Below, in pieces: positions 45,015-53,931 of a stretch of 64,000 bases of DNA. The DNA lies in NCBI RefSeq assembly GCF_020535545.1, contig NZ_CP084752.1:1843501-1907500 (forward strand), read 5' to 3'. Source of the stretch: Roseateles sp. XES5 (lineage in GTDB: Bacteria > Pseudomonadota > Alphaproteobacteria > Rhizobiales > Rhizobiaceae). Below the pieces are notes generated by a model. That model had not been told where the DNA came from and did no database searches. It saw only the letters and a program-made list of their open reading frames with translations. Each line of letters opens with the position of its first letter. Within the stretch, counting starts at the first letter, position 1. Position numbers and translations under genes: made by a program.

Positions 45015-45560
45015 ATGAGCCGGATCACATCTCCTAAACATTGCGTGAAGACGGTCCTCGTGCGCCCCGCACCGGGGAAGAAAACACGCGCCATCGTGCA
45101 GGTCGGTTCCCTGCGCATTCCCGCCGCCATCGGCCGGTCGGGCCGCACCAGCCGCAAACGGGAGGGCGACGGGGCAACGCCCATCGCCGCCATGCCGCTG
45201 CTTTCCGGCTTCCTGCGCGGCGACCGGGTCGCTTCGCCGAAGACCGGCCTGCCGCTGCGGCGCATCCGGCCTTCCATGCTCTGGTGCGACGAGCCGCGGC
45301 ATCCTTCCTACAACCGGCTCGTCCGTGCACCGTTCAAGCCGAGCCACGAAGAGATGCAGCGCAGGGACGCGCTCTACGACATCTGCCTCGTGCTCGACTG
45401 GAACGTGACCGCCCGCAAGCGCCATGCGGGCTCGGCGATCTTCTTCCACCTCATTCGCCCCGGCTATGAGCCGACGGCGGGCTGTGTCGCCGTCGCGCGG
45501 CGCGACATGCTGCGCATCCTGCCGCATATCGGGCGCGGCACGGTGGTGCGGGTCCTCTGA
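45015..45560 (+). CDS. YkuD-domain L,D-transpeptidase-like protein
   Basis: A 181-residue YkuD-fold protein. The active-site cluster is visible: RKRHAGSAIFFHLI (His137, Ser140, His145) and PTAGCVAVARRDM with nucleophile Cys157. L,D-transpeptidases crosslink peptidoglycan or attach proteins to it. No signal peptide is evident at the ATG chosen (45015, with a GGAGG site), and an alternative start at 44991 adds only RRTM-type basic residues, so the route of export is unclear. The gene is divergent from the response regulator. Confidence 0.85.
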   Translation: MSRITSPKHCVKTVLVRPAPGKKTRAIVQVGSLRIPAAIGRSGRTSRKREGDGATPIAAMPLLSGFLRGDRVASPKTGLPLRRIRPSMLWCDEPRHPSYNRLVRAPFKPSHEEMQRRDALYDICLVLDWNVTARKRHAGSAIFFHLIRPGYEPTAGCVAVARRDMLRILPHIGRGTVVRVL

Positions 45561-45696
45561 CGATTTTTCCCCGGTGGCGGGCTGAAAGCATGCGATGCAA
45601 GGCCTATATCCAGCCTCGACCGTCGCCGGGCTTCAAGGCGCCACGGGAAGCCCGTCCGGGTTCAAGCACGCCAAACCTTTTCATGGAGACATTCTG

Positions 45697-46527
45697 ATGA
45701 GCAATCAGCCGACAATTTCCTTTCACGACGGCAACAGCATTCCCCAGGTCGGCCTCGGCGTCTGGCAGGCCCCGAACGATACGGCCGTGACGGCGGTCAA
45801 GGCCGCCCTTGCTGCCGGCTACCGCCATGTCGACACGGCGGCGATCTACGAGAACGAGCAGGGTGTCGGCGAGGGCATCCGCGCTTCCGGCGTCGATCGT
45901 GCGGAAATCTTCCTGACGACGAAGCTCTGGAATGCCGACCAGGGGTACGACACGGCACTGAAGGCCTTCGACGCCAGCCTCAAGCGGCTCGGTACCGATT
46001 ATGTCGACCTTTATCTTATCCACTGGCCGGCGCCGAAGCGCGGTCAGTTCGTCGACAGCTGGAAGGCCCTGATCCAGATCCAAAAGGAAGGCCGCGCCCG
46101 CTCCATCGGCGTCTCCAACTTCTATCCCGAGCATCTGCAGCGCATCATCGACGAGACCGGTATCACGCCCGTCATCAACCAGATCGAGCTGCATCCGGAC
46201 TTCCCGCAGAAGGAGGCGCGCGCCTACCACGAGAAGCACCGTATCGCCACCCAGTCCTGGAGCCCGCTCGGCCAGGGCAAGCTGCTCGACGATCCCGTCA
46301 TTGCCGGCATCGCGGCGAAACACGGCCGCACGCCGGCGCAGGTCATCACCCGCTGGCACATCGAAAACGGCCTTGTCGTCATCCCGAAATCGGTAACCCC
46401 CTCGCGCATCGAGGAGAATTTCAAGGTCTTCGACTTCAAGCTCGACGCCGAGGACATGAAGACCTTCGCCAGCCTCGAAGCCGGCGGCAAGCGCATCGGC
46501 CCCGACCCGATGACGGCAACGTTCTGA
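45697..46527 (+). CDS. aldo/keto reductase
   Basis: A 276-residue NADPH-dependent oxidoreductase of the DkgA type. The TIM-barrel motifs are IPQVGLGVWQAPND (about 14-27), YRHVDTAAIYENEQGVGEGI with catalytic Asp and Tyr, LTTKLWNADQGYD with Lys, and LYLIHWPAPK with His. The coenzyme motif VIPKSVTPSRIEENF is near the C-terminus. Such enzymes reduce methylglyoxal or 2,5-diketogluconate; the substrate here is unknown. ATG 45697 matches the conserved start. A strong terminator follows. Confidence 0.93.
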   Translation: MSNQPTISFHDGNSIPQVGLGVWQAPNDTAVTAVKAALAAGYRHVDTAAIYENEQGVGEGIRASGVDRAEIFLTTKLWNADQGYDTALKAFDASLKRLGTDYVDLYLIHWPAPKRGQFVDSWKALIQIQKEGRARSIGVSNFYPEHLQRIIDETGITPVINQIELHPDFPQKEARAYHEKHRIATQSWSPLGQGKLLDDPVIAGIAAKHGRTPAQVITRWHIENGLVVIPKSVTPSRIEENFKVFDFKLDAEDMKTFASLEAGGKRIGPDPMTATF

Positions 46528-46547
46528 CCTGTTTTCAGGTTTACGGG

Positions 46548-46570
46548 AGGGCGGCTTCGGCCGCCCTTTT
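46548..46570. terminator. bidirectional terminator between the aldo/keto reductase and sixA
   Basis: A perfect eight-base stem (46548-46555 with 46560-46567) with a TTCG-type loop is followed by TTTT on the plus strand. It sits 20 bases after the reductase stop and touches the end of the convergent sixA gene. Confidence 0.85.
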
Positions 46571-47082
46571 CATTGCACCATTTTCGGGGTGGCGAAGATT
46601 TCGAGCCGACCCTTGCCCGGCGTGGCGTCGGTCCAGCGCTTGATATCGAGGGCGATCACGGCAAGGCCGGCGGTCGGGTATTTTTCTTTTAGTCGGCTAA
46701 CGGTTTCGGTCTCACCGGTCGGTGCGAGCAGCGATGCCAGATCTTCGAAGCCGGGATTGTGCCCGATGACGAGAAGGGTCCCGCTTTCCTCGGGAGCCTG
46801 CCGGATCGCCGCCAGAATGGCGGACGGATCGGCCTCGTAGATCGAGGGTACGGTGCGGGAGGGGCAGGGGGGCTTGAATTCCGGGGCGACCAGACCCCAG
46901 GTCTCCTGCGTGCGCAGGGCGGAGGAAACTAGGGCGAAATCCGGCTGGAGGCCCGCCTTGGCGATATAGGCGCCCATGCGGGGTGCGTCGCGGCGGCCGC
47001 GGTCGGCGAGCGGGCGATCATGGTCCGCAACGCCGTCCGGCCAGGCGGATTTGGCGTGGCGCAGCAAGAGAAGCTGTTTCAT
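46570..47082 (-). CDS. sixA: SixA-type phosphohistidine phosphatase
   Basis: A 170-residue histidine phosphatase of the SixA branch. The catalytic RHAKS lies at 8-12 (His9), the second catalytic His in VIGHNPGFEDLASLL, and the conserved ADHDRPLADRGRRDAPRMG follows the first motif. SixA removes phosphate from histidine of phosphotransfer proteins, in E. coli from NPr of the nitrogen PTS. ATG 47082 begins the conserved sequence; a longer frame upstream overlaps leuC. It lies after leuC on the same strand, but a terminator separates them. Confidence 0.88.
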   Translation of the reverse strand: MKQLLLLRHAKSAWPDGVADHDRPLADRGRRDAPRMGAYIAKAGLQPDFALVSSALRTQETWGLVAPEFKPPCPSRTVPSIYEADPSAILAAIRQAPEESGTLLVIGHNPGFEDLASLLAPTGETETVSRLKEKYPTAGLAVIALDIKRWTDATPGKGRLEIFATPKMVQ

Positions 47083-47101
47083 GGGATCCTCCTCAAACGA
47101 A

Positions 47102-47126
47102 AAGGCCGGGAGACGCTCCCGGCCTT
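47102..47126 (-). terminator. Rho-independent terminator of leuC
   Basis: A perfect 11-base stem (47102-47112 with 47116-47126) with a three-base loop; on the minus strand it is followed by TTTT (with CGTTT after). It lies 28 bases after the leuC stop and before the sixA start. Confidence 0.9.
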
Positions 47127-47153
47127 CTATTCTCTCGGACGCCGCGATCGCGA

Positions 47154-48563
47154 TTACTGCCAGTCGCGGATGTCGACGAAGTGACCGGCAATGGCGGCGG
47201 CAGCGGCCATGGCGGGCGAGACGAGATGCGTGCGGCCCTTGAAGCCCTGGCGGCCCTCGAAGTTGCGGTTCGAGGTGGAGGCGCAGCGCTCGCCCGGCTT
47301 CAGGCGGTCGTCGTTCATGGCGAGGCACATGGAGCAGCCCGGCTCGCGCCAGTCGAAGCCGGCTTCCTTGAAGATCGCGTCGAGGCCTTCCTTCTCGGCC
47401 TGCTCCTTCACGAGGCCGGAGCCCGGAACGATCATGGCATTGACGGTGGCGGCGACCTTCTTGCCCTCGACGACGGCTGCGACGGCGCGCAGGTCCTCGA
47501 TGCGACCGTTGGTGCACGAACCGATGAAGACGCGGTCGATGGCGATGTCGGTGATCCTGGTGCCTGGCTTCAGGCCCATATAGTCAAGGGCGCGCCACTT
47601 GGACGAACGCTTCGTTTCGTCTTCGATATCGTCCGGGTTCGGCACGAGGCCTTCGACGGAGACGACGTCTTCCGGCGAGGAGCCCCAGGAAACGATCGGT
47701 GGCAGGTTGGCGGCATCGAGCACGACGACACGGTCGAAATGCGCGCCGTCTTCCGTGTAGAGCGTCTTCCAGTAGTCGAGCGCCATTTCCAGCGCCTTGC
47801 CCTTGGGCGCGCGCGGCTTGTCCTTGATGTATTCGAAGGTTTTTTCGTCAGGCGCGATGAGGCCGGCGCGGGCGCCCGCCTCGATGGCCATATTGCAGAC
47901 CGTCATGCGGCCTTCCATGCTCAGCGCGCGGATGGCCGAGCCGCCGAACTCGATGGTGTAGCCGGTGCCGCCCGCGGTGCCGATCTTGCCGATGATGGCC
48001 AGCACGATGTCCTTGGCGCCCACACCGGGCATGACCTGGCCCTCAACCCTGATCAGCATGTTCTTGGCCTTCTTGGCCAGCAGGGTCTGGGTGGCCAGCA
48101 CATGCTCCACCTCGGAGGTGCCGATACCGTGCGCCAGCGCGCCAAAGGCGCCGTGGGTGGAGGTGTGGCTATCGCCGCAGACCACCGTCATGCCCGGCAG
48201 GGTGGCGCCCTGCTCCGGGCCGATCACATGGACGATGCCCTGGCGGACATCCTTTTCCGAATAGTATTCCACGCCGAAATCGGCGGCGTTCTTGGCGAGC
48301 GCCTCGACCTGGATGCGGCTTTCCTCGTTCTTGATGCCCTGGTGGCGGTCCGGCGAGGTCGGAACGTTATGGTCGACGACGGCCAGCGTCTTTTCCGGCG
48401 CGCGGACCTTGCGGCCGGCCATGCGCAGGCCCTCGAAGGCCTGGGGGCTCGTCACTTCGTGAACGAGGTGACGATCGATGTAGAGAAGACAGGTGCCGTC
48501 TTCCTGGCGGCTGACGATGTGGTCGTCGAAGATCTTGTCGTAGAGGGTACGGGGTGCGCTCAT
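47154..48563 (-). CDS. leuC: 3-isopropylmalate dehydratase large subunit
   Basis: Large subunit of isopropylmalate isomerase in leucine synthesis, with a [4Fe-4S] cluster. The 469 residues are full length. Seen are [48 protein letters not shown], the first cluster Cys in [15 protein letters not shown] and the other two in [11 protein letters not shown]. leuD and leuB are not adjacent, as is common in rhizobia. The promoter must lie in the 358-base gap upstream. Confidence 0.97.
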   Translation of the reverse strand: MSAPRTLYDKIFDDHIVSRQEDGTCLLYIDRHLVHEVTSPQAFEGLRMAGRKVRAPEKTLAVVDHNVPTSPDRHQGIKNEESRIQVEALAKNAADFGVEYYSEKDVRQGIVHVIGPEQGATLPGMTVVCGDSHTSTHGAFGALAHGIGTSEVEHVLATQTLLAKKAKNMLIRVEGQVMPGVGAKDIVLAIIGKIGTAGGTGYTIEFGGSAIRALSMEGRMTVCNMAIEAGARAGLIAPDEKTFEYIKDKPRAPKGKALEMALDYWKTLYTEDGAHFDRVVVLDAANLPPIVSWGSSPEDVVSVEGLVPNPDDIEDETKRSSKWRALDYMGLKPGTRITDIAIDRVFIGSCTNGRIEDLRAVAAVVEGKKVAATVNAMIVPGSGLVKEQAEKEGLDAIFKEAGFDWREPGCSMCLAMNDDRLKPGERCASTSNRNFEGRQGFKGRTHLVSPAMAAAAAIAGHFVDIRDWQ

Positions 48564-48921
48564 GGCTCTTCATCCGCTGGGCATGTTAAGGGGGTCTGGA
48601 AATCCGCAGCGCGCAGCTAGCGGGATCGCATCGAAAAACGGGCGATCAGGATAGGCGGCTTATGAGCGCCCCGAAGACACGCGCAAAGAAGCGTGCCGGC
48701 AGGCGCTTGTGATCCTGCAGCACGACGACATGCTTTTCCGTGCATCCGAACTTGGATTCCATATTCCGCATATAGCGATTTTTCCCGATCTCGGCAAGTT
48801 GGCGCCGGCTGCCGCTATTCACGCTGCTTGCGAATATTTCCGCGTGCCCTCCTTGCCGTGTTCACGAATTTTTGAGACTCGATAGACGTCTCCGGCGGGA
48901 AGCCGGTTTGAGGGGATCTAG
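48564..48921. other. intergenic region between leuC and the ion-channel gene
   Basis: No convincing gene, RNA or terminator is recognised in this 358-base divergent gap. It must hold the promoters of leuC (minus) and of the channel gene (plus). A 16-codon ATG frame at 48663 rich in Lys and Arg is too short to credit. No leucine-rich leader peptide was found. Confidence 0.4.
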
Positions 48922-50820
48922 ATGAAGACGATTACATGGCGTGACCGCCTGCGCTACCAGTTCGACAAGAGCATGGCGGCAGGGCCGATCGCGCTGATCG
49001 GGTGGCTGACCGTCATCTCCCTCATCGTCATTGTCATCGCCGGCCTTTTCCTCGCCATCACAGGGATCGCGCAGGAGGGCGGCGAGCCCGTCTCCTTCAT
49101 CGAGGGCTCCTGGGAATCGCTGATGCGCACCATGGATGCCGGTGCGATGGGCGGGGATGTCGGCTGGGGTTTCCGCGGCGTCTCGCTGGTCGTGACGGTG
49201 GCGGGCATCTTCGTCTTCTCCGCCCTCATCGGCGTGCTCTCCTCCGGTCTCGACGAAAAGCTGGACGAATTGCGCAAGGGCCGTTCGCACGTCCTGGAGA
49301 AGGACCACACGATCATCTTCAACTGGTCGCCCTCGATCTTCGACGTCATTTCCGAACTCGTCATCGCCAACCAGAGCCGCCGCAATCCGCGCATCGTCAT
49401 CATGGCGGGCAAGGACAAGGTGGAGATGGAGGACGAGATCGCCGACAAGATCGCCGATCTCGGCAACACCCGCATCATCTGCCGCAGCGGCGACCCGACC
49501 GACCTTTACGACGTCAACATCGTCAATCCGCAGGCCTCGCGCTCCATCATCGTGCTGTCGCCGGAAAGCGACTATGCCGATTCCGAAGTGATCAAGACGG
49601 TGCTCGCCCTCGTCAACGATCCGGAACGGCGCAAGGAACCCTACCAGATCGCCGCCGAGATCCGCGACGCCGGCAATGCCGAGGTGGCACGCATCGTCGG
49701 CGGTTCCGAGCTTCAACTCGTGCTGGCGGACGAACTGATCTCGCGCATCGTCGTCAGTTCCAGCCGGCAAGCCGGCCTTTCGGCGGTCTATACGGAACTG
49801 CTCGATTTCGACGGTTCTGAAATCTATGCCGTGGAGCAGCCGGCGCTGACGGGAAAATCCTTCGGCAATGCCGTCATGGCCTATGACACCTCGACGTTGA
49901 TCGGCATCTGCGACACGGACGGTGTGGTGCAGCTCAACCCGCCGACGAGCCGGGTGATCGCAGCCGGCGAACGGGCCATCCTGATCGCCGAGGACGATGC
50001 GACGATCAAGCCGCGTACGGGCGATTTCGTTGTCGATCGCGAGATCGTGCGCCCGCGCGTCCATCGCGAGCCGGGACCGGAGCGCACCCTGCTGCTCGGC
50101 TGGAACCGGCGCGGGCCGATCATCACGCAGGAACTGTCGCGCTACGTTGCGCCGGGTTCGGAGCTGATGATCGCCGCGAACCGGCCGGAACTGGAGACGG
50201 AGGTCGCGGGCTTGTCCTATCTTGCGGAGAACCTGAGCGTTCGTTGCGCCGTCATCGACACGACGAACCGCACGGCGCTGGATGCGCTCGACGTGCCCGC
50301 CTATGACCACGTGCTGGTGCTCGGCTACAGCGACGACATGGCGCCGCAGCCGGCCGATACGGCGACGCTGGTGACGCTGCTGCAATTGCGCAAGATCGCC
50401 GATGCGGCGAACAAGCATATCGGCATCGTCAGCGAGATGATCGACGTGCGCAACCGCAACCTTGCCGCCGTCACCCGCGCCGACGATTTCGTCGTCAGCA
50501 ACAAGCTGGTCAGCCTGATGCTGGCGCAGGCCTCGGAAAACGAGCTGATGGCACAGATCTTCGACGAGCTGCTCGACGAGGACGGTTCGGAAATCTACAT
50601 GCGCCCCGTCACCGACTATATCGCCATCGACCGGCCGGTGAACTTCTACACCGTCAATCTCGCCGCGCTCATCCGCGGCGAGGTGGCGCTCGGCTACAGC
50701 CGCGCCAATCCGGCCGGGGAGGACCCGCGCAACATGGGCGGGGTCGTCGTCAATCCGGTGAAGTCGGAACTTATCGCCTTCGGGCCGAGCGACCGCCTGA
50801 TCATCCTTGCCCGCGACTAA
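48922..50820 (+). CDS. CASTOR/POLLUX-like putative ion channel with RCK domains
   Basis: A 632-residue membrane protein of the family named after plant CASTOR/POLLUX (DMI1). The N-terminus has two membrane helices (GPIALIGWLTVISLIVIVIAGLF at about 21-43 and GVSLVVTVAGIFVFSALIGVL at about 86-106) flanking a pore-like loop (SWESLMRTMDAGAMGGD). Two RCK-like regulatory modules follow: HTIIFNWSPSIFDVISEL and RTLLLGWNRRGPIITQELS, each starting a Rossmann-like domain. The bacterial members probably gate K+ or other cations in response to ligands such as Ca2+ or nucleotides; the ion here is unknown. It stands alone, divergent from leuC and convergent with the ABC permease. Confidence 0.88.
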   Translation: MKTITWRDRLRYQFDKSMAAGPIALIGWLTVISLIVIVIAGLFLAITGIAQEGGEPVSFIEGSWESLMRTMDAGAMGGDVGWGFRGVSLVVTVAGIFVFSALIGVLSSGLDEKLDELRKGRSHVLEKDHTIIFNWSPSIFDVISELVIANQSRRNPRIVIMAGKDKVEMEDEIADKIADLGNTRIICRSGDPTDLYDVNIVNPQASRSIIVLSPESDYADSEVIKTVLALVNDPERRKEPYQIAAEIRDAGNAEVARIVGGSELQLVLADELISRIVVSSSRQAGLSAVYTELLDFDGSEIYAVEQPALTGKSFGNAVMAYDTSTLIGICDTDGVVQLNPPTSRVIAAGERAILIAEDDATIKPRTGDFVVDREIVRPRVHREPGPERTLLLGWNRRGPIITQELSRYVAPGSELMIAANRPELETEVAGLSYLAENLSVRCAVIDTTNRTALDALDVPAYDHVLVLGYSDDMAPQPADTATLVTLLQLRKIADAANKHIGIVSEMIDVRNRNLAAVTRADDFVVSNKLVSLMLAQASENELMAQIFDELLDEDGSEIYMRPVTDYIAIDRPVNFYTVNLAALIRGEVALGYSRANPAGEDPRNMGGVVVNPVKSELIAFGPSDRLIILARD

Positions 50821-50861
50821 AGCGCCGCCGTCCGTTTCGGACGTGCCAGTCGCGGGATGTT

Positions 50862-51668
50862 TTAGTTTCGCCGCATGCGCCGTTCCAGCGCCCGAAGGCC
50901 GAGCGACAGGCCGATGGTGAGGATCAGGTAGACATAGGCGACGATGGAATAGGTCTCGAAGAAGCGGAACGAGCCGGAGGCATAGACCTTGCCCATCTGC
51001 GTGATGTCGGCGACGCCGAGCACGGAGACGAGCGAACTGTCCTTGACCATCGCCACGAAGTCGTTGCCGAGCGGCGGCAGGATGACGCGCACGGCCTGCG
51101 GGAAGACGACGAGCCGGAAGCGCTGGAAGCGCGACAGACCGAGCGCCTTGGCCGCTTCCACCTGTCCCTTGTCGACCGACTGGATGCCGGCGCGGAAAAC
51201 CTCACCGATGAAGGCGGAATAGCCGATCATCAGCGCGATGATCGCCCGCCACATCAAGGAGAGATCGCGCACCAGCACGGGTTCCATGTATCCGGCGGCG
51301 ACCAGCGGGCCGATGGCGACATTGATCACTGCCACCAGCGCCGGCGCGCCGACGAAGGCGATATAGAAGAGCAAGACGAGAATCGGCACGCCACGGATGA
51401 CCTCCGTGTAGAAACGGGCGATCTGGCGCAGCGCCTTGCTTTCCGAAAGGGCCATCAGCGCGACGCCGAGGCCGAGCATGGTGGCGAGCAGGAAGGCGAC
51501 GAGGGTCACGAAGACCGTGACCCACAGCCCCTTCAGCACCACGCCGAAAACCTGGGTGTAGAGATCGTTGGCGACGATCACGCCGGCAAGCGCCAGCGCG
51601 ATCAGGGCGAGGGCGACCAGCCACCAGGGATAGTCGTCCTTGCCGGCGTCAGAGGAAACGGGAGCCAT
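50862..51668 (-). CDS. amino-acid ABC transporter permease
   Basis: A 268-residue inner-membrane permease of the polar amino-acid (HisMQ) family. It has about five to six helices, including WWLVALALIALALAGVIVAN and LWVTVFVTLVAFLLATMLG. The EAA loop is QSVDKGQVEAAKALGLSRFQ, and GVPILVLLFYIAFVG precedes it. It lies ten bases after the binding-protein gene. No ATPase gene is adjacent, so it must share a nucleotide-binding subunit encoded elsewhere. A short hairpin (50829-50834 with 50838-50843) separates it from the convergent channel gene. Confidence 0.92.
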   Translation of the reverse strand: MAPVSSDAGKDDYPWWLVALALIALALAGVIVANDLYTQVFGVVLKGLWVTVFVTLVAFLLATMLGLGVALMALSESKALRQIARFYTEVIRGVPILVLLFYIAFVGAPALVAVINVAIGPLVAAGYMEPVLVRDLSLMWRAIIALMIGYSAFIGEVFRAGIQSVDKGQVEAAKALGLSRFQRFRLVVFPQAVRVILPPLGNDFVAMVKDSSLVSVLGVADITQMGKVYASGSFRFFETYSIVAYVYLILTIGLSLGLRALERRMRRN

Positions 51669-51677
51669 GGCCGCCGG

Positions 51678-52475
51678 TCACTGACCCATCTTGTAGTCGA
51701 GGAACCATTTCTTATCGAGCGCATCGAGAGTGCCGTCCGCCTTCAGCGCCGCGATGGCGGCGTTGACGGGGGCGACGAGGTCGGAGCCCTTCGGGAAGAT
51801 GAAGCCGAAGTCTTCCGCGCCGAGCGGGCCGCCGACGACCTTCAGCTTGCCGCCCGAGGCGTCGACATAGCCCTTGGCCGCGACGCTGTCGGTGAGCACG
51901 AGGTCGACGTCGCCGGCCTGCAGCGCCTGAACCGTCGCGCCGAAGGTTTCGAACAGCTTGATGCGCGGGTTCTGCTCGTTGCCGTCGAGGATTTCGTAGA
52001 CGGCGGTGTAGAAGGGCGAGGTGCCCGGCTGGGCGGCGATCAGGCCGTCCGCGAAGGCGCCAAAGCTCTTGGCGTCGGTGAACCGGTTTTCGTCACCGCG
52101 CACCAGCATGAACTGCTGCGAGCGCATGTAGGGGTCGGAGAAGTCGACCTTGGCCTTGCGGTCGTCCTTGATGGTGATGCCGGTCATGCCGATGTTGTAC
52201 TGGTTGTCGGAGACGGCCTGGATCATCGCATCCCAGGAGGTGTTCTGGTACTCTACCTTGACGTTCAGCCGCTTGGCGATCTCGTTCATCGCGTCGTACT
52301 CCCAGCCGATCTGCTCGCCGGTCTTGGGGTCGACGAACTGCAGCGGCGGATAGGCGTTTTCCGTCACGACCACGACGGTCTTGCCGCCGAGATCGGGAAG
52401 GTCGGCCGCAACGGCAATGGCGGGCATGAGAACAGCGGCAGCAAGGCCGGCAAGAACGGTGCGGCGGGAAAACAT
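51678..52475 (-). CDS. amino-acid ABC transporter periplasmic binding protein
   Basis: A 265-residue family 3 solute-binding protein. The signal peptide (about 1-24: [22 protein letters not shown]) is followed by [20 protein letters not shown], the substrate motif [20 protein letters not shown] and [38 protein letters not shown] closes the ligand-binding lobe. ATG 52475 has an AGGAG site with good spacing. It probably delivers a polar amino acid to the permease encoded directly downstream; the exact ligand cannot be told. Confidence 0.93.
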   Translation of the reverse strand: MFSRRTVLAGLAAAVLMPAIAVAADLPDLGGKTVVVVTENAYPPLQFVDPKTGEQIGWEYDAMNEIAKRLNVKVEYQNTSWDAMIQAVSDNQYNIGMTGITIKDDRKAKVDFSDPYMRSQQFMLVRGDENRFTDAKSFGAFADGLIAAQPGTSPFYTAVYEILDGNEQNPRIKLFETFGATVQALQAGDVDLVLTDSVAAKGYVDASGGKLKVVGGPLGAEDFGFIFPKGSDLVAPVNAAIAALKADGTLDALDKKWFLDYKMGQ

Positions 52476-52617
52476 CAAAATATGCTCCTGAATTGTGGCG
52501 GCGGAACACTGTCACAGTTCCCTCCCGATAGGCAAGCCGAGCGGTCTTTCACCTTTGCTCTTTTCGCCGGAAAGGCACGGCGATAGTCTTGGGAAACAAC
52601 GTGGCCGGGGGGCACTC

Positions 52618-53931
52618 ATGAGATATCTGTTCGTCGTCCTGACCTTCCTTCTGCTGGGCGTGGATCCGGCAGCGGCAAAGCGCGTCGCGCTCGTCATCGG
52701 CAACGATGCCTATGAAGCGGTGCCGCAGCTTCAGAAGGCGGTGAACGATGCCCGCGCCGTCTCGCAGTCGCTGGCCAGGCTCGATTTCGCCGTCGATCTC
52801 GGCGAGAACCTGACGCGCCGGCAGATCAACGCGAAGTTCGCCGATTTCGTCGAGCGCATCGAACCGGGCGATACCGCCTTCTTCTTCTTCGCCGGGCACG
52901 GCGTGGCGCTCGACGGGCAGAACATCCTGCTGCCGGTCGACATTCCCGATACCAGCAATGCCGGACTGGTGCGCGACGAGGCCCATGTGGTCGATGATCT
53001 CCTGGCGCGGGTCCAGGGCAAGGGCGCGGCCGTCAGCTTCTTCGTGCTCGATGCCTGCCGCAACAATCCCTTCGCCTCGAAGGGCGGGCGCAGCGTCGGT
53101 GCGACGCGCGGCCTGCAGGTCGTGGCGCCGCCGACGGGTACGTTCGTGCTGATGTCGGCTGGGGCAGGGCAGGAGGCGCTGGACCGGCTCGGCGAAAACG
53201 ATGCCAATCCGAACTCCGTCTTTACCCGTACCCTGCTGCCCTTTTTGCAAAAGCCCGGCATGAGCCATATCGCGCTCGCCAAGGCCGTTCAGCGCGAAGT
53301 GGAGGCGACGGCGAAGACCATAGGCCGCAACCAGCAGCCGGCCTTCTACGACCAGATCACCGGCGAGATCGTGCTGCTGCCGGAGGGCAGCGAGGTCAAG
53401 CCGGTCGAGACGCCGGAGGTGACGGGCGGAAAGGATCCCGTTCAGGTCGAGATCGACCCGGCGCTGGAGGAGTGGAACGCGATCAAGGATCTGCGCAGCC
53501 TGAAGATCCACCAGGCCTTCCTGCGCAAGTATCCGGACAGTCGCTACGCCGACTACGCCCGCGCCCTCGTGGAGGAACTGGAGGCGGAGGTCGCAAGCAA
53601 GGCCAAGATCGAGGAGGTCAGGGAGGTGCCCGATGCCGCGGCGGAAGAGCCGCAGACGCGCGGCGGCCTGCAGACGGTGCGCGTCTCGTCCGGGTGGTTC
53701 GTGGTTCTCGGTTCCTTCCCGCAGGCCCAGCCGGAAAAGGCCCGCCAGCGCGCCCGCCTGATGCAGAACCAGGGCTACGACGTCTCGATCATCGACACGA
53801 ACGCCTATCGCAGCCTTGCCGACGGGCTCTATTCCGTGGTGATGGGGCCTTACAAGAAAAGCACGGCGCTGCGGGAACTTGGCACTGCGCAGCAAGTTGT
53901 GGGTGACGCTTACATCAAGGAAATCCGCTGA
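52618..53931 (+). CDS. secreted caspase-like (peptidase C14) protein with SPOR domain
   Basis: A 437-residue exported protein. The signal peptide (about 1-20) ends near PAAAKR. The caspase p20-like domain (about 22-255) has RVALVIGNDAYEAVPQLQKA, catalytic His94 in FAGHGVALDG and catalytic Cys147 in VLDACRNNPF. A linker of acidic, Pro-rich sequence follows, with a helical repeat at about 290-330 (RSLKIHQAFLRKYPDSRYAD). The C-terminal SPOR domain (about 360-437, WFVVLGSFPQAQPEKARQRA) binds denuded peptidoglycan in other proteins. Its stop overlaps the start of an amidase gene by one base, so the two are translated together. A periplasmic, cell-wall-localised protease is inferred. Confidence 0.9.
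   Translation: MRYLFVVLTFLLLGVDPAAAKRVALVIGNDAYEAVPQLQKAVNDARAVSQSLARLDFAVDLGENLTRRQINAKFADFVERIEPGDTAFFFFAGHGVALDGQNILLPVDIPDTSNAGLVRDEAHVVDDLLARVQGKGAAVSFFVLDACRNNPFASKGGRSVGATRGLQVVAPPTGTFVLMSAGAGQEALDRLGENDANPNSVFTRTLLPFLQKPGMSHIALAKAVQREVEATAKTIGRNQQPAFYDQITGEIVLLPEGSEVKPVETPEVTGGKDPVQVEIDPALEEWNAIKDLRSLKIHQAFLRKYPDSRYADYARALVEELEAEVASKAKIEEVREVPDAAAEEPQTRGGLQTVRVSSGWFVVLGSFPQAQPEKARQRARLMQNQGYDVSIIDTNAYRSLADGLYSVVMGPYKKSTALRELGTAQQVVGDAYIKEIR

Noticed and set aside
48663..48713. A 16-codon Lys/Arg-rich frame in the leuC upstream gap
   Set aside because: Very short, no ribosome site of note, and no leucine codon cluster that would suggest a leader peptide.
50829..50843. Six-base hairpin between the channel gene and the ABC permease gene
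   Set aside because: Short stem, three-base loop and no T-run; too weak to list as a terminator.
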